Shown: in pieces, positions 1 through 7,746 of the stretch | Layout: every line of letters begins with the position of its first letter | Numbering within the stretch: position 1 is the stretch's first letter | Made by a program: the position numbers and the translations under genes | Assembly (NCBI GenBank): GCA_017304845.1 | Contig: JAFKLL010000026.1 | Span: 1 to 63,555 of the forward strand | Source: Solirubrobacterales bacterium | Lineage (GTDB): Bacteria > Actinomycetota > Thermoleophilia > Solirubrobacterales > 70-9 | Direction of reading: 5' to 3' | DNA length: 63,555 nucleotides | The notes under the pieces: generated by a model | The model's database searches: none | Told to the model about the DNA's origin: nothing | What the model saw: the letters and a program-made list of their open reading frames with translations, nothing else

Positions 1-5
1 GTCGC

Positions 6-926
6 TTAGCCGAGCGCCTCCGCGCCGCCTACGACTTCCAGAATTTCCTGTGTGATCTCGGCCTGACGGACCCGGTTCATCTCCAGGGTCAGGTCGTCGA
101 TCATGGTTTCCGCGTTCTCGGCCGCGCTGCGCATGGCCGTCATCCGGGCCCCGAGCTCGGACGCCGCCGACTCGAGCAGGTTGCGGTAAAGCGAAGTGTT
201 CACGTAGTCCGGGATGACCGTGGCGAGCAGTTCCTCGGCCTCCGGCTCGTACTCCCACGAGGAGCGGGCGTGGGCCTCGGCCAGCTCGCCGGACTCCTCG
301 GTCCCGCTCTCGTCCTCGGAGCCCTCACCGATGACCTCGGCTTCCTGGACCGGAAGCAGGATCAGGCGGTGAACGTGCTGCGTGAGCGGCGAGACGTAGC
401 GGTTGTAGATCACCTCGACCCGGTCGACGTCACCGTCGACGTAGGCGGAGGCGAGCGTCTCGCCGATCTCGCGGGCATCCGAGAAGGCGGGGCGATCGGT
501 GAAACCGGTCCACGACTTCTCGGGCTCTGCCTTGCGGAAGGTGAGGGCGCCGTCGCCACGACGGCCGACCGCGTAGAAGACGGTCTCGATGCCCTCGGCC
601 TTCAGCTCGTCACGGCGGTTGAGGCCGTCACGAAGGATGTTGGCGTTGAAGGCGCCGGCCAGGCCACGGTCACCGGTGACCAGCAGCAGGGCGACGGTCT
701 TGACGTCCTCGCGCTGCTGGAGGATCGGCACCTGCTGGACCGCCCCGGCCTGGGCGGCGGCGCGCTGTGTCATGCGCCGCATCGCCTGGGCGTAGGGCCG
801 CAGGTGCTCGATCCGCGTCTCCGCCCGACGCAGCCGGGCGGCAGCCACCATTTCCATCGCGCGCGTGATCTGGCGGATGTTCTTGACGCTGGTGATCTGG
901 TTTGTGACTTCTTTGCGGTTGGCCAT
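6..926 (-). CDS. atpG: ATP synthase F1 gamma subunit
   Basis: Central rotor shaft of F1, coupling proton flow through Fo to ATP synthesis. The 306-residue protein has the family's N-terminal helix (MANRKEVTNQITSVKN) and C-terminal helix (RQAEITQEILEVVGGAEALG), which form the coiled coil inside the alpha/beta ring. It is somewhat longer than the roughly 287-residue E. coli protein. The extra length is mainly an acidic loop at about residues 199-221 (EGSEDESGTEESGELAE). It is the last complete gene of the atp operon here, 41 bp after atpA; atpD and atpC should lie beyond the left edge. Identification is secure; the role of the acidic loop is unknown. Confidence 0.97.
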   Translation of the reverse strand: MANRKEVTNQITSVKNIRQITRAMEMVAAARLRRAETRIEHLRPYAQAMRRMTQRAAAQAGAVQQVPILQQREDVKTVALLLVTGDRGLAGAFNANILRDGLNRRDELKAEGIETVFYAVGRRGDGALTFRKAEPEKSWTGFTDRPAFSDAREIGETLASAYVDGDVDRVEVIYNRYVSPLTQHVHRLILLPVQEAEVIGEGSEDESGTEESGELAEAHARSSWEYEPEAEELLATVIPDYVNTSLYRNLLESAASELGARMTAMRSAAENAETMIDDLTLEMNRVRQAEITQEILEVVGGAEALG

Positions 927-967
927 TCAGGTTCCCTTGCCTCGCGGCGGGTCAGGTCGGTTGCTGC

Positions 968-2605
968 CTAGGCGGCAGCAGTGGCCTCCTCGTTGTCCAC
1001 GACTTCCTCGCCGGCCGAGTCGGGCTCGACGGCGTGGCTGTGGTCGACACGATCGGACTCGCCCTCGGCCAGCGGCTCGCCGTTCTCGTCGAAGTCCGGG
1101 CCGAAGTCGTCGACGAAGCTCGCGATCGCGTCGCCGAGCTCCTTCTCGTCCTCCTCCGGGAACTGTCCGGTCTCGTTGATCCGGTCGAACAGACCCTTGT
1201 TCTCCGAGTGGAGACGGGCGAGCAGGTCGACCAGGAAGTCCTGGACGCGATCGGTCTTGATCCGGTCGAGGTAACCGCCGGTGCCGGAGTAGATCGAGGC
1301 GACCTGGTCGGCGACCGAGAGGGCCTCGCGTTCGTTCTGCTTGAGCAGCTCGACCAGACGCTCACCACGGGCCAGCGTGCGCTGGGTCTCCGCGTCGAGC
1401 TCGGAGCCGAACTGGGCGAAGGCGGCGAGGTCGCGGTACTGCGAGAGCTCACCCTTCATCTTGCCGGCGACCTTCTTCATCGCCTTGGTCTGCGCGTCGC
1501 CACCGACTCGCGACACCGAGATGCCGACGTTGATGGCGGGGCGGACGCCCGAGTTGAAGAGGTCCGACTCCAGGAAGATCTGGCCGTCGGTGATCGAGAT
1601 GACGTTGGTCGGGATGTAGGCCGAGACGTCGTTGGCCTGGGTCTCGATGATCGGCAGCGAGGTCAGCGATCCGCCGCCCTCCGCGTCGCTCAGCTTGACC
1701 GCCCGCTCGAGCAGACGCGAGTGCAGGTAGAAGACGTCGCCCGGGTACGCCTCACGGCCCGGCGGGCGCCGCAGCAGCAGCGACATCTGGCGGTACGCGT
1801 AAGCGTGCTTGGTGAGGTCGTCGTAGATGCAGAGCGCGTGTCCGCCCTTGTAGAGGAAGTACTCGGCCATCGCCGTACCGGCGTAGGGCGCGATGAACTT
1901 GATCGGGGCGGCCTCGTCGGCGGGGGCGGCGACGATGATCGTGTTCTCCATGGCGCCGGCGGCCTCGAGGACCTCGCGCACCTGGACGATCGTCGACATC
2001 CGCTGGCCGATCGCGACGTAGACCGAGATGACTCCCGAGTCCTTGTTGTTGATGATCGAGTCGATCGTGACCGAGGTCTTGCCGGTCTGGCGGTCGCCGA
2101 TGATCAGCTCTCGCTGACCACGGCCGACCGGGATCATCCCGTCGATCGACTTGATGCCGGTCTGGAGCGGCTCGCGCACGGGCTGGCGGGCAACCACGCC
2201 GGGGGCCTTGAACTCGGCCGGGCGGGTCTTGCCGCTGTTGATGTCGCCCTTGCCGTCGAGCGGACGACCCAGCGGGTCGACCATGCGGCCGAGGAATTCC
2301 TCGCCGACGGGGATCTCGAGCAGGCGGCCGGTGCGCTTCACCGTGTCGCCCTCGACGATCTTGTCCCAGTCGCCGAACAGCACGGCGCCGACGTTGTCGG
2401 CCTCGAGGTTCAGCGCGAGCCCGGTCACCCCGTGGGGCAGGTCGAGCATCTCCAGGGCCATGCAGTTGTCGAGCCCGTGAATACGGGCGATACCGTCAGC
2501 GACCGAGAGCACGGTGCCGACCTCGGTCAGGTCGGCGCTACCGGGGTCGATACCCTCGATGCGCTGCCGCAGAATGCTGGCAATCTCATCTGGCTTGATC
2601 TGCAT
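968..2605 (-). CDS. atpA: ATP synthase F1 alpha subunit
   Basis: Non-catalytic nucleotide-binding subunit of the F1 hexamer. The 545-residue protein shows the beta-barrel domain, the Walker A motif GDRQTGKT at residues 170-177 and the alpha signature segment near residues 345-385. It is about 30 residues longer than the E. coli subunit (513). The excess is an acidic C-terminal tail (about residues 500-545, rich in D/E, ending NEEATAAA). Mycobacterial alpha subunits also carry a C-terminal extension, known to suppress ATP hydrolysis. A similar role here is only an analogy, because this tail is acidic. It lies 17 bp after atpH in the operon. Confidence 0.98.
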   Translation of the reverse strand: MQIKPDEIASILRQRIEGIDPGSADLTEVGTVLSVADGIARIHGLDNCMALEMLDLPHGVTGLALNLEADNVGAVLFGDWDKIVEGDTVKRTGRLLEIPVGEEFLGRMVDPLGRPLDGKGDINSGKTRPAEFKAPGVVARQPVREPLQTGIKSIDGMIPVGRGQRELIIGDRQTGKTSVTIDSIINNKDSGVISVYVAIGQRMSTIVQVREVLEAAGAMENTIIVAAPADEAAPIKFIAPYAGTAMAEYFLYKGGHALCIYDDLTKHAYAYRQMSLLLRRPPGREAYPGDVFYLHSRLLERAVKLSDAEGGGSLTSLPIIETQANDVSAYIPTNVISITDGQIFLESDLFNSGVRPAINVGISVSRVGGDAQTKAMKKVAGKMKGELSQYRDLAAFAQFGSELDAETQRTLARGERLVELLKQNEREALSVADQVASIYSGTGGYLDRIKTDRVQDFLVDLLARLHSENKGLFDRINETGQFPEEDEKELGDAIASFVDDFGPDFDENGEPLAEGESDRVDHSHAVEPDSAGEEVVDNEEATAAA

Positions 2606-2622
2606 CTCGGTCTAAGTCCTCC

Positions 2623-3156
2623 TTAGCCCGCCTGAGCCACGCTCTGGCGGAGTTTCTCCAAGTTGTTGCGAATGCTGCTGTCGAGAACCATGTTCCCGAC
2701 CTGAAGTACGAGTCCGCCGATGATGTCCTCATCGACGCGGCTGGTCAGGTCCACCTTCTTGCCGGTCTGCTTCTCGACCGCGCCGACCACTTCCTGGGCG
2801 ACGGCCGGATCGAGCTCGACCGCACTGGTGACGGTCACTTCGATCCGGTCGTTCTCCTTCTTCCAGAGGTCGTCGAAAACGCGCCGGATGCGGAAGATGG
2901 CCGGCATCCGGTGCTTTTCGATGAGCAGCTCGAGGAAGTTGCGAACCTCGGGGTTTGCCCCCTCGACGGCCTTGTTCAGACCCTCCACCTTCTCGGTCGA
3001 GGAGAAGGAGGGGCTGAAGAAGAAGACCGCCAGCTCGCGGTTCCCTTCCAGGGCGTCGCTGAACTGGGCAAGCTGCGCCTGCACCTCGTCCAGCTGTCCC
3101 TTCTCCTTGGCTACGCCAAAGAGGGACTCGGCATATACCCGAGCCAGTTCTTCCAT
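2623..3156 (-). CDS. atpH: ATP synthase F1 delta subunit (OSCP-like)
   Basis: Peripheral-stalk cap linking b subunits to the top of the alpha/beta ring. At 177 residues it has the usual length and pattern: an N-terminal helical bundle starting MEELARVYAESLFGVAKEKG and the conserved C-terminal segment DEDIIGGLVLQVGNMVLDSS. The start codon shares one base with the atpF stop (TGATG), so translation is probably coupled. Delta is a separate gene here, unlike the fused b-delta polypeptide of mycobacteria. Confidence 0.96.
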   Translation of the reverse strand: MEELARVYAESLFGVAKEKGQLDEVQAQLAQFSDALEGNRELAVFFFSPSFSSTEKVEGLNKAVEGANPEVRNFLELLIEKHRMPAIFRIRRVFDDLWKKENDRIEVTVTSAVELDPAVAQEVVGAVEKQTGKKVDLTSRVDEDIIGGLVLQVGNMVLDSSIRNNLEKLRQSVAQAG

Positions 3157-3746
3157 CAGTTGTTCCGATCCTCACCGGCCAGGGCCGAGAAGTCGACCTC
3201 GCGCAGCGCGTCCTCGACCAGCTCCTTGTGAGCCTGATCGTCGAGCGACTTGCGGGTCACCTGCTCGGTGGCCAGGATGGTCAGGTTGGCGACTTCCTTG
3301 CGGATCTCGTCCAGGGCCTGGGACTTCTTGGCCTCGATGTCCTTGAGAGCGGACTGGACCATCTCGTCCTTCTTGGCCTGGCCCTCGGCGGTCGCCTCGG
3401 ACTTGGTGTTCTCGGCGGCCTTGCGTGCCTTGGTGACGATCTCGTCGGCCTGCTCGCGGGCCTCGGTCAGGCGCTGGCGGTAATCGGCCAGCAGCTTGTC
3501 CGACTCTTCCTTCTGCTGCTCGGCGGCCTCGAGGCTCTCGCGGATCGTGGCCGCGCGCTTGTCGAGGGCTTCGCCGATCTTCGGGAAGGCGAACTTGGAC
3601 AGCACCCAGAGGGTGATGCCGAAGATGACCAGGGTCCAGATCATCAGACCCAGCCCCGGCGTCACCAGGAAGTTGCCGCCCTCTTCCTCAGCCGCTTCGG
3701 CTGCGAGCGGCAGCGCCGCGACGATATGTGAGAGAACAGGCTCCAT
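3156..3746 (-). CDS. atpF: ATP synthase Fo b subunit
   Basis: Membrane-anchored peripheral-stalk subunit, 196 residues. A single transmembrane segment at about residues 31-52 (GLGLMIWTLVIFGITLWVL) follows a 25-30 residue N-terminal extension that may be a second short hydrophobic helix. The rest is a long charged helix with strong heptad character (AATIRESLEAAEQQKEESD onward), as expected for a dimerising stator. It lies 6 bp from atpE and overlaps atpH by one base. Only one b gene is seen, so the stator is probably a homodimer. Confidence 0.95.
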   Translation of the reverse strand: MEPVLSHIVAALPLAAEAAEEEGGNFLVTPGLGLMIWTLVIFGITLWVLSKFAFPKIGEALDKRAATIRESLEAAEQQKEESDKLLADYRQRLTEAREQADEIVTKARKAAENTKSEATAEGQAKKDEMVQSALKDIEAKKSQALDEIRKEVANLTILATEQVTRKSLDDQAHKELVEDALREVDFSALAGEDRNN

Positions 3747-3752
3747 GGTGGC

Positions 3753-4022
3753 CTACAGGAAGAACGCGATAAGCGCGAAGATGAAGGTGTAGAAGGCGAC
3801 GGCCTCGGTCAGAGCGAAGCCGAGCCAACGGATCGACTGGAGCTCGGAGGCGAGTTCGGGCTGACGGGCAACCGACTCGATCTCCTTACCGAAGATGAAG
3901 CCGACGCCGATGCCGGCACCGATCGAACCGAGACCGGCGCCGACGCCGAGGGCGATCGCCTTGCCGGCGTCGGTGACATCGCCGGTGACTTCGGCGAGGG
4001 GCACGATGGAACTGGGATCCAT
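3753..4022 (-). CDS. atpE: ATP synthase Fo c subunit (ring proteolipid)
   Basis: Subunit of the proton-carrying c-ring, 89 residues, two transmembrane helices. Helix 1 is glycine-rich (GVGAGLGSIGAGIGVG), the cytoplasmic loop carries the conserved RQPE, and helix 2 has the ion-binding carboxylate in GFALTEAVAFYTF (Glu). The glutamine and serine/threonine ligands typical of sodium-type rings are not seen next to this Glu, so proton coupling is inferred. A purine-rich ribosome site lies just before the ATG. It is 15 bp after atpB. Confidence 0.97.
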   Translation of the reverse strand: MDPSSIVPLAEVTGDVTDAGKAIALGVGAGLGSIGAGIGVGFIFGKEIESVARQPELASELQSIRWLGFALTEAVAFYTFIFALIAFFL

Positions 4023-4037
4023 TACGGGGACTCCTTT

Positions 4038-4994
4038 TTAGTGGCTTTCGGCGGTTGCTCCGCCGATGTAGATAGCGGTCAGGATGGAAAAGATGAAGGC
4101 CTGCAGGGTGGCGACGATGCCGACCTCGAAGATGTAGAAGGCGAAGGCCATCGGGAAGGTCAGGACACCGAGCGCGGCGATGCCGAGCAGGACGGCCAGG
4201 CCGCCGCCCATGAAGAGCAGCAGGAGGTGGCCGGCGAGGATGTTCGCGAAAAGTCGGACGGAGAGCGAGATCAGTCGGACGAAGTGCGAGATGACCTCGA
4301 TCAGGAAGATCGCCGCCTTGCCGAACGGGTTCATGTCCTCCAGCCCGGACGGGAGCCAGCTGGCCAGGTACTTGATCGGGCCCTTGGCCCGCACGCCCTC
4401 GACGTGGTAGGCGATCCAGACCATCAGGGTCAGGACCAGCGGCACCGCGATGTTGGCGGTCGCCGCGTAGAGCGCGAAGGACGGGATCTCGAGGCCGAAG
4501 ATGTTGACGGTCTCATGGGTGTTGGTCGGCAACGGGATGTAGCCGATCATGTTCGAGAAGAAGATGAAGAAGAAGAGGGCGCCGAGGAAGGGGAACCAAC
4601 GCTTGGCGAGGCGCGCGTCTTCGATGTTGTTGCCCGTGATCTCGTTCTTGGTCACGTCGTAGGCGACCTCGATCGCGGTCTGGATCCGGTTCGGCTTCTG
4701 CTGCATCTTGTTCGCGATCCAGATCATCACCGTGATGGTGAGGATCGCGGCGATGAACAGGTACATCACGGCCTTGTTGATCGAGAGGTCGATGCCGCCG
4801 AGGTTGATGTTGATCCAGGAGTCGAGCTTGAACTCGTTCTGAGGCTTGAACGCGTCGTTCTTGCCCTCGGACCCGAAGATCAGGCCGAAGGCCAGCGCCA
4901 CCGCCAGCCAGACGCCGAGGCCCAGGAAGACCTTGGCCTTGGTGCTGAAGCCCGTCTTGGTGTCGGGCATCTGCTCGTGGGTGGCTTCGCTCAT
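4038..4994 (-). CDS. atpB: ATP synthase Fo a subunit
   Basis: Stator membrane subunit forming the two proton half-channels, 318 residues with about six transmembrane helices. The essential arginine is in SLSVRLFANILAGH (penultimate helix region), and the C-terminal helix has the usual IYIGGATAE ending. The open frame continues upstream, but the ATG at 4994 (MSEATHEQMPDTKTG) is chosen because it overlaps the stop of the atpI-like gene by one base (TGATG) and gives the normal family length. Confidence 0.96.
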   Translation of the reverse strand: MSEATHEQMPDTKTGFSTKAKVFLGLGVWLAVALAFGLIFGSEGKNDAFKPQNEFKLDSWININLGGIDLSINKAVMYLFIAAILTITVMIWIANKMQQKPNRIQTAIEVAYDVTKNEITGNNIEDARLAKRWFPFLGALFFFIFFSNMIGYIPLPTNTHETVNIFGLEIPSFALYAATANIAVPLVLTLMVWIAYHVEGVRAKGPIKYLASWLPSGLEDMNPFGKAAIFLIEVISHFVRLISLSVRLFANILAGHLLLLFMGGGLAVLLGIAALGVLTFPMAFAFYIFEVGIVATLQAFIFSILTAIYIGGATAESH

Positions 4995-5389
4995 CAGGCG
5001 GCTTCCTCCGGCTTGTCGTTCTTGCCGAGCAGGTAGGCCAGCCCGCGAGTGGCGAGGTTCAGAGTGAAAAGGATGACGAGGAGCGCCGCCGCGTAGAGGC
5101 CAACTTCGCGGTCGATGATGCAGGCGATCAGGACGACGGCCGCCATCAGCCAGGGACGCCCCAGCGAGGTCGCGGCCACCGCGCCCATGGCGCTGGTGCG
5201 CTTGCCCGCGGCGAGATCCGCCTGGGCCTTGCGCTCGGCCCAGACCTGAAGCAGGCGCTGGGCGATCCAGACGACGGCGGCCACTGCGTAGCCGACCATG
5301 TTGAAGTCGCAAAGGATGAAAACGGGAAGCGCCAGAACCAGGACGACGAGGTCCAGATTCGTGATTGAGGTGAGGCTGCGGTTACCCAT
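4994..5389 (-). CDS. atpI: AtpI-like membrane protein at head of atp operon
   Basis: A 131-residue protein with about four transmembrane segments (DLVVLVLALPVFILC; GYAVAAVVWIAQ; WLMAAVVLIACI; GLYAAALLVILF). Position directly before atpB and size match ATP synthase protein I, a small membrane protein thought to help c-ring assembly or ion supply. Sequence identity to AtpI is weak by eye, so the name rests mostly on context. The start at 5389 is preferred over an in-frame ATG at 5428 because GAAGGGGA lies just before it; the upstream start would also overlap the likely promoter. Confidence 0.7.
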   Translation of the reverse strand: MGNRSLTSITNLDLVVLVLALPVFILCDFNMVGYAVAAVVWIAQRLLQVWAERKAQADLAAGKRTSAMGAVAATSLGRPWLMAAVVLIACIIDREVGLYAAALLVILFTLNLATRGLAYLLGKNDKPEEAA

Positions 5390-5437
5390 GTCCCCTTCGA
5401 GGGAGCTCTTTGCGGCAAGCGTCGTCAAGGCCGCGCG

Positions 5438-5443
5438 ACTATA
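5438..5443 (-). promoter_or_regulatory. Candidate -10 box of the atp operon
   Basis: On the minus strand the sequence reads GGGATATAGTCG about 50 bases before the chosen start of the atpI-like gene. TATAGT fits a SigA-type -10 element. No convincing -35 box is seen at 16-18 bases. This 97-130 base gap is the only non-coding space between the WecA-like gene and the operon. Confidence 0.4.
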
Positions 5444-5525
5444 TCCCAGAAAGGGGTTAGCACGCGGTGCGGTTCGGCAATGTGACAGTTGCTACGAATC
5501 CTTTTGCCAAGCCGAAAACGCGGGG

Positions 5526-6602
5526 TCAGTCGGGATCGTCACGCCAGCGCGGGCGCTTGATGATTTCGAGGACGAAGGCGAGGTAGACCGTGACCGCGAT
5601 CGCGGCCAGCAGGACGGCGACGATAATCGCTGTCCAGAGCGGGTCGAAATTGCCCCGGTCGTCGCTGTACGGAACGAAGCGGAGCGCCAGCGCGAGCAGG
5701 GCCAGGACGAGGGTCCAGCCGTACAGGTAGGCGAGGGTCCGCCGCTGTGAGAAGCCGATGTTGGCCATCCGGTGGTGGAAGTGCCAGCGGTCGGCCTGGT
5801 AGATCGGCTGGTGGTGCTTGATCCGCTTGGCGACGACGAAGGCGGTGTCGAGCAGCGGTACGGCGAGCAGCACGAGCGGGAAGACCAGGGCGACCACGGC
5901 GTTGGTCTTCAGCGCCCCTTGGACCGAGGCGACGGCGATCATGTAGCCGAGCAGGTTCGACCCGGTGTCCCCCATGAAGCTGGAGGCGGGCGGGAAGCCG
6001 TAGCGCAGGAAGCCGAGCGCGCCGCCGGCGGTCAGGGCCGAGAGCACCCCGGCCTCGTAGCGCTGGAGCGAGACCGCGATGATCGCCATCGCCACCGCGG
6101 CGATCGCGCAGACCCCGGCCGCCAGGCCGTCGATCCCGTCGATCAGGTTGATCACGTTCATGACCAGGGCGATGCCGAGCACGGTCAGCGGGTAGGCGAC
6201 CCAGCCGAGCTCGAAGCCGCCGAGGAAGGGGATGGTCAGGTTGACCGGGTAGACGCCGCCGATCACCGGGATGGTCGCCGCCGCCAGCTGGCCGATCAGC
6301 TTGACCAGGGCCGGCAGGTCGAAGATGTCGTCGAGGGCACCGACCAGGGCGACCGCCAGCGCGCCGAGCAGGATGCACGTGGTCTCCTCGCCGGTCGGCA
6401 GCCAGATCCAACCCGCGACCTGGATCCCGATCAGGATCGCCACCCCGGACATCCGGGGCGTCGGCGCGGTGTGCTGGCTGCGCGGCCCGGGTTCGTCGAT
6501 CGCGCCGACCCGCCGGGCCAACCACTCGGCCGGCCTCACCGCGATGAGGCTCACCAGCGCCGCCGTCAGGAAGGCCCAGACGGCATCGATCCCTTCGACC
6601 AT
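5526..6602 (-). CDS. Polyprenyl-phosphate sugar-1-phosphate transferase (WecA/TagO/MraY superfamily)
   Basis: Integral membrane enzyme that transfers a sugar-1-phosphate from a UDP-sugar to undecaprenyl (or decaprenyl) phosphate, the first step of a lipid-linked glycan. The 358-residue protein has about ten to eleven transmembrane helices. Superfamily motifs are visible: GALDDIFDLP (aspartate pair that binds Mg2+), NLIDGIDGLAAG (catalytic Asp region) and HFHHRMANIGFSQR (the WecA-type HHR loop), which place it nearer WecA/TagO than MraY. The start at 6602 (MVEGIDAVWAFL) puts the first helix at the N terminus; an ATG 18 codons upstream adds an unlikely leader. A WecA-like gene before atp is usual in actinobacteria. 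Confidence 0.9.
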   Translation of the reverse strand: MVEGIDAVWAFLTAALVSLIAVRPAEWLARRVGAIDEPGPRSQHTAPTPRMSGVAILIGIQVAGWIWLPTGEETTCILLGALAVALVGALDDIFDLPALVKLIGQLAAATIPVIGGVYPVNLTIPFLGGFELGWVAYPLTVLGIALVMNVINLIDGIDGLAAGVCAIAAVAMAIIAVSLQRYEAGVLSALTAGGALGFLRYGFPPASSFMGDTGSNLLGYMIAVASVQGALKTNAVVALVFPLVLLAVPLLDTAFVVAKRIKHHQPIYQADRWHFHHRMANIGFSQRRTLAYLYGWTLVLALLALALRFVPYSDDRGNFDPLWTAIIVAVLLAAIAVTVYLAFVLEIIKRPRWRDDPD

Positions 6603-6660
6603 GCCGGAAAGATTCGCACTCCCGCCCGACGGACGCCATCCCGCCCACCCCCACACCCAG

Positions 6661-6702
6661 AAATCCCGCTCAGAAACATACGCCGGGCGTATGTTTCTAC
6701 GC
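6661..6702. repeat. Left terminal inverted repeat with internal palindrome
   Basis: Outer part AAATCCCGCTC, then a 27-bp near-perfect palindrome at 6672-6698 (AGAAACATACGCC, a central G, GGCGTATGTTTCT), then ACGC. The stop codon of the inside gene (6697-6699) lies in the palindrome. This copy continues to GGATTT at 6704-6709, so the whole stretch 6661-6709 can fold as one long imperfect hairpin. Confidence 0.8.
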
Positions 6703-7617
6703 AGGATTTCGGGATTGGGCCAGATCGCGGTAGCCGCAGAGCTTTGACTCGGTGGCCGCGGGACGGTTGGTCACCATGTCCCAGGTGAGTCTCAGCACCC
6801 GCTTGCCGGCCAGCTCAAGCCGCGCGGTTCGTTCGCGGTCCTCTTCGAAGCCTCTCGGTGTGTCGTGGAACTGCCGACCGTCCAACTCGACGATCAGCTC
6901 GAACTCCGGCCAGTAGAAGTCGACCTCGCAGCCGGCGACCATCACGTTGACCTGGGGCTCGGGGAATCGAATCCGCCCGAGCAAGAGCAAGAAGCGGGCT
7001 TCGAGCTCGGACCTGGTTCGGGCAACGAGGGGATGGCGTCGTTCGACCAGGTCCCTGAGCGTCGCGATGCCCTTCCGCCCGACACTCTCCCCGACCACCC
7101 TTCTCAGGTCGTCGACGTCGAGCAGCTTCTTCACGGAAGCCTCGTTCAACGCCCTGGACAGCTGAGCCTCGTTCAGCACGGCGGCCAGATCGACCAATGT
7201 CCTGGCGAGCGTCGTGACTGGGATCCCGTCGACCCGGGTCACGTGAGTCGAATCGAGATTCCACGGCTTCCGAACCAGCGGGGGCCTCAGCGAGCCTGGC
7301 TCCTGCCGTCCTCTCCTCCTGCCCGCGGTCGGGCTCAACACCTCGACCGGGCCGTTCCATTCGAGGATCCCCCAGAGAGCGGCGGCGCTGCGGTGAGAGA
7401 GGACCGAGTCGATCCCGCAGACGAGCACCGCGGACATCCATATCGCCGCCCTGGTCAGCTCGCGGTGGCCGAGCGCGTACACCCCTCGCCTGACCTGCAC
7501 CAGGCGTTCGCTCTCGGTCCGGAGGAATACCTGACGGTCGGACAGGCCGAGGGCGAGAAGCTGCCGTCGGGCGACCATCCCGTGTTGCCGCTCGGCCAGT
7601 TCTCGGATCGGATCCAC
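6697..7617 (-). CDS. AbiEi-type winged-helix plus DUF559 (Vsr-like) protein
   Basis: A 306-residue protein of two parts. Residues about 1-55 (MDPIRELAERQHGMVARRQLL ... RRGVYALGH) match the N-terminal winged helix of AbiEi-family 'antitoxin' proteins. Residues about 200-300 match DUF559, a restriction-endonuclease-like fold related to Vsr: EVDFYWPEFELIVELDG has the D and E-x-D spacing of a metal site, followed by DGRQFHDT. No AbiEii toxin is next to it, so a type IV toxin-antitoxin pair is not supported. It is flanked by inverted repeats (see 6661-7744), and its stop codon overlaps one. DNA binding or nicking of its own repeats is a plausible but untested role. Confidence 0.8.
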   Translation of the reverse strand: MDPIRELAERQHGMVARRQLLALGLSDRQVFLRTESERLVQVRRGVYALGHRELTRAAIWMSAVLVCGIDSVLSHRSAAALWGILEWNGPVEVLSPTAGRRRGRQEPGSLRPPLVRKPWNLDSTHVTRVDGIPVTTLARTLVDLAAVLNEAQLSRALNEASVKKLLDVDDLRRVVGESVGRKGIATLRDLVERRHPLVARTRSELEARFLLLLGRIRFPEPQVNVMVAGCEVDFYWPEFELIVELDGRQFHDTPRGFEEDRERTARLELAGKRVLRLTWDMVTNRPAATESKLCGYRDLAQSRNPA

Positions 7618-7702
7618 CGCCGCCGATCGTCCCGAGAGAAGTGTGACGAAACAAGACCGTGGCGCAACAAAAGCGCACCTCCCTCAGTCCCCCACACAAA
7701 CG

Positions 7703-7744
7703 GCGTAGAAACATACGCCGGGCGTATGTTTCTGAGCGGGATTT
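7703..7744. repeat. Right terminal inverted repeat with internal palindrome
   Basis: Contains a 27-bp copy at 7707-7733 identical in sequence and orientation to 6672-6698, followed by GAGCGGGATTT, which is the exact complement of the outer 11 bases of the left repeat. GCGT at 7703-7706 complements ACGC of the left end. It lies about 85 bp upstream of the start of the inside gene, so it could also act as an operator. Confidence 0.8.
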
Positions 7745-7746
7745 GC

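Larger units (their letters stand above)
6661..7744. mobile_element. Candidate TIR-bounded unit carrying an AbiEi/DUF559 gene
   Basis: A 1084-bp unit with 42-bp terminal inverted repeats (6661-6702 and 7703-7744) that match at all but one position. The only gene inside is 6697-7617. The right end stops 2 bp from the stop codon of the DUF354 gene and the left end 58 bp from the WecA-like start, so the unit sits cleanly between two housekeeping genes. No target-site duplication and no transposase are visible. Calling it mobile is inference from the repeats and placement; a regulatory palindrome pair is the alternative. Confidence 0.55.

Noticed and set aside
1034..2626. Long open frames antisense to atpA and many other genes
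   Set aside because: The very high GC content leaves long stop-free antisense frames. Their products (runs of Arg, Ala, Asp, Val) match nothing, and the real genes on the other strand have full family signatures.
6697..7617. Type IV toxin-antitoxin pair (AbiEi/AbiEii)
   Set aside because: No nucleotidyltransferase toxin gene lies next to it; the C-terminal part is DUF559, not the usual antitoxin tail.
6661..7744. CRISPR-like repeat pair
   Set aside because: Only two copies 1 kb apart, palindromic, with a gene between; no spacer array and no cas gene.
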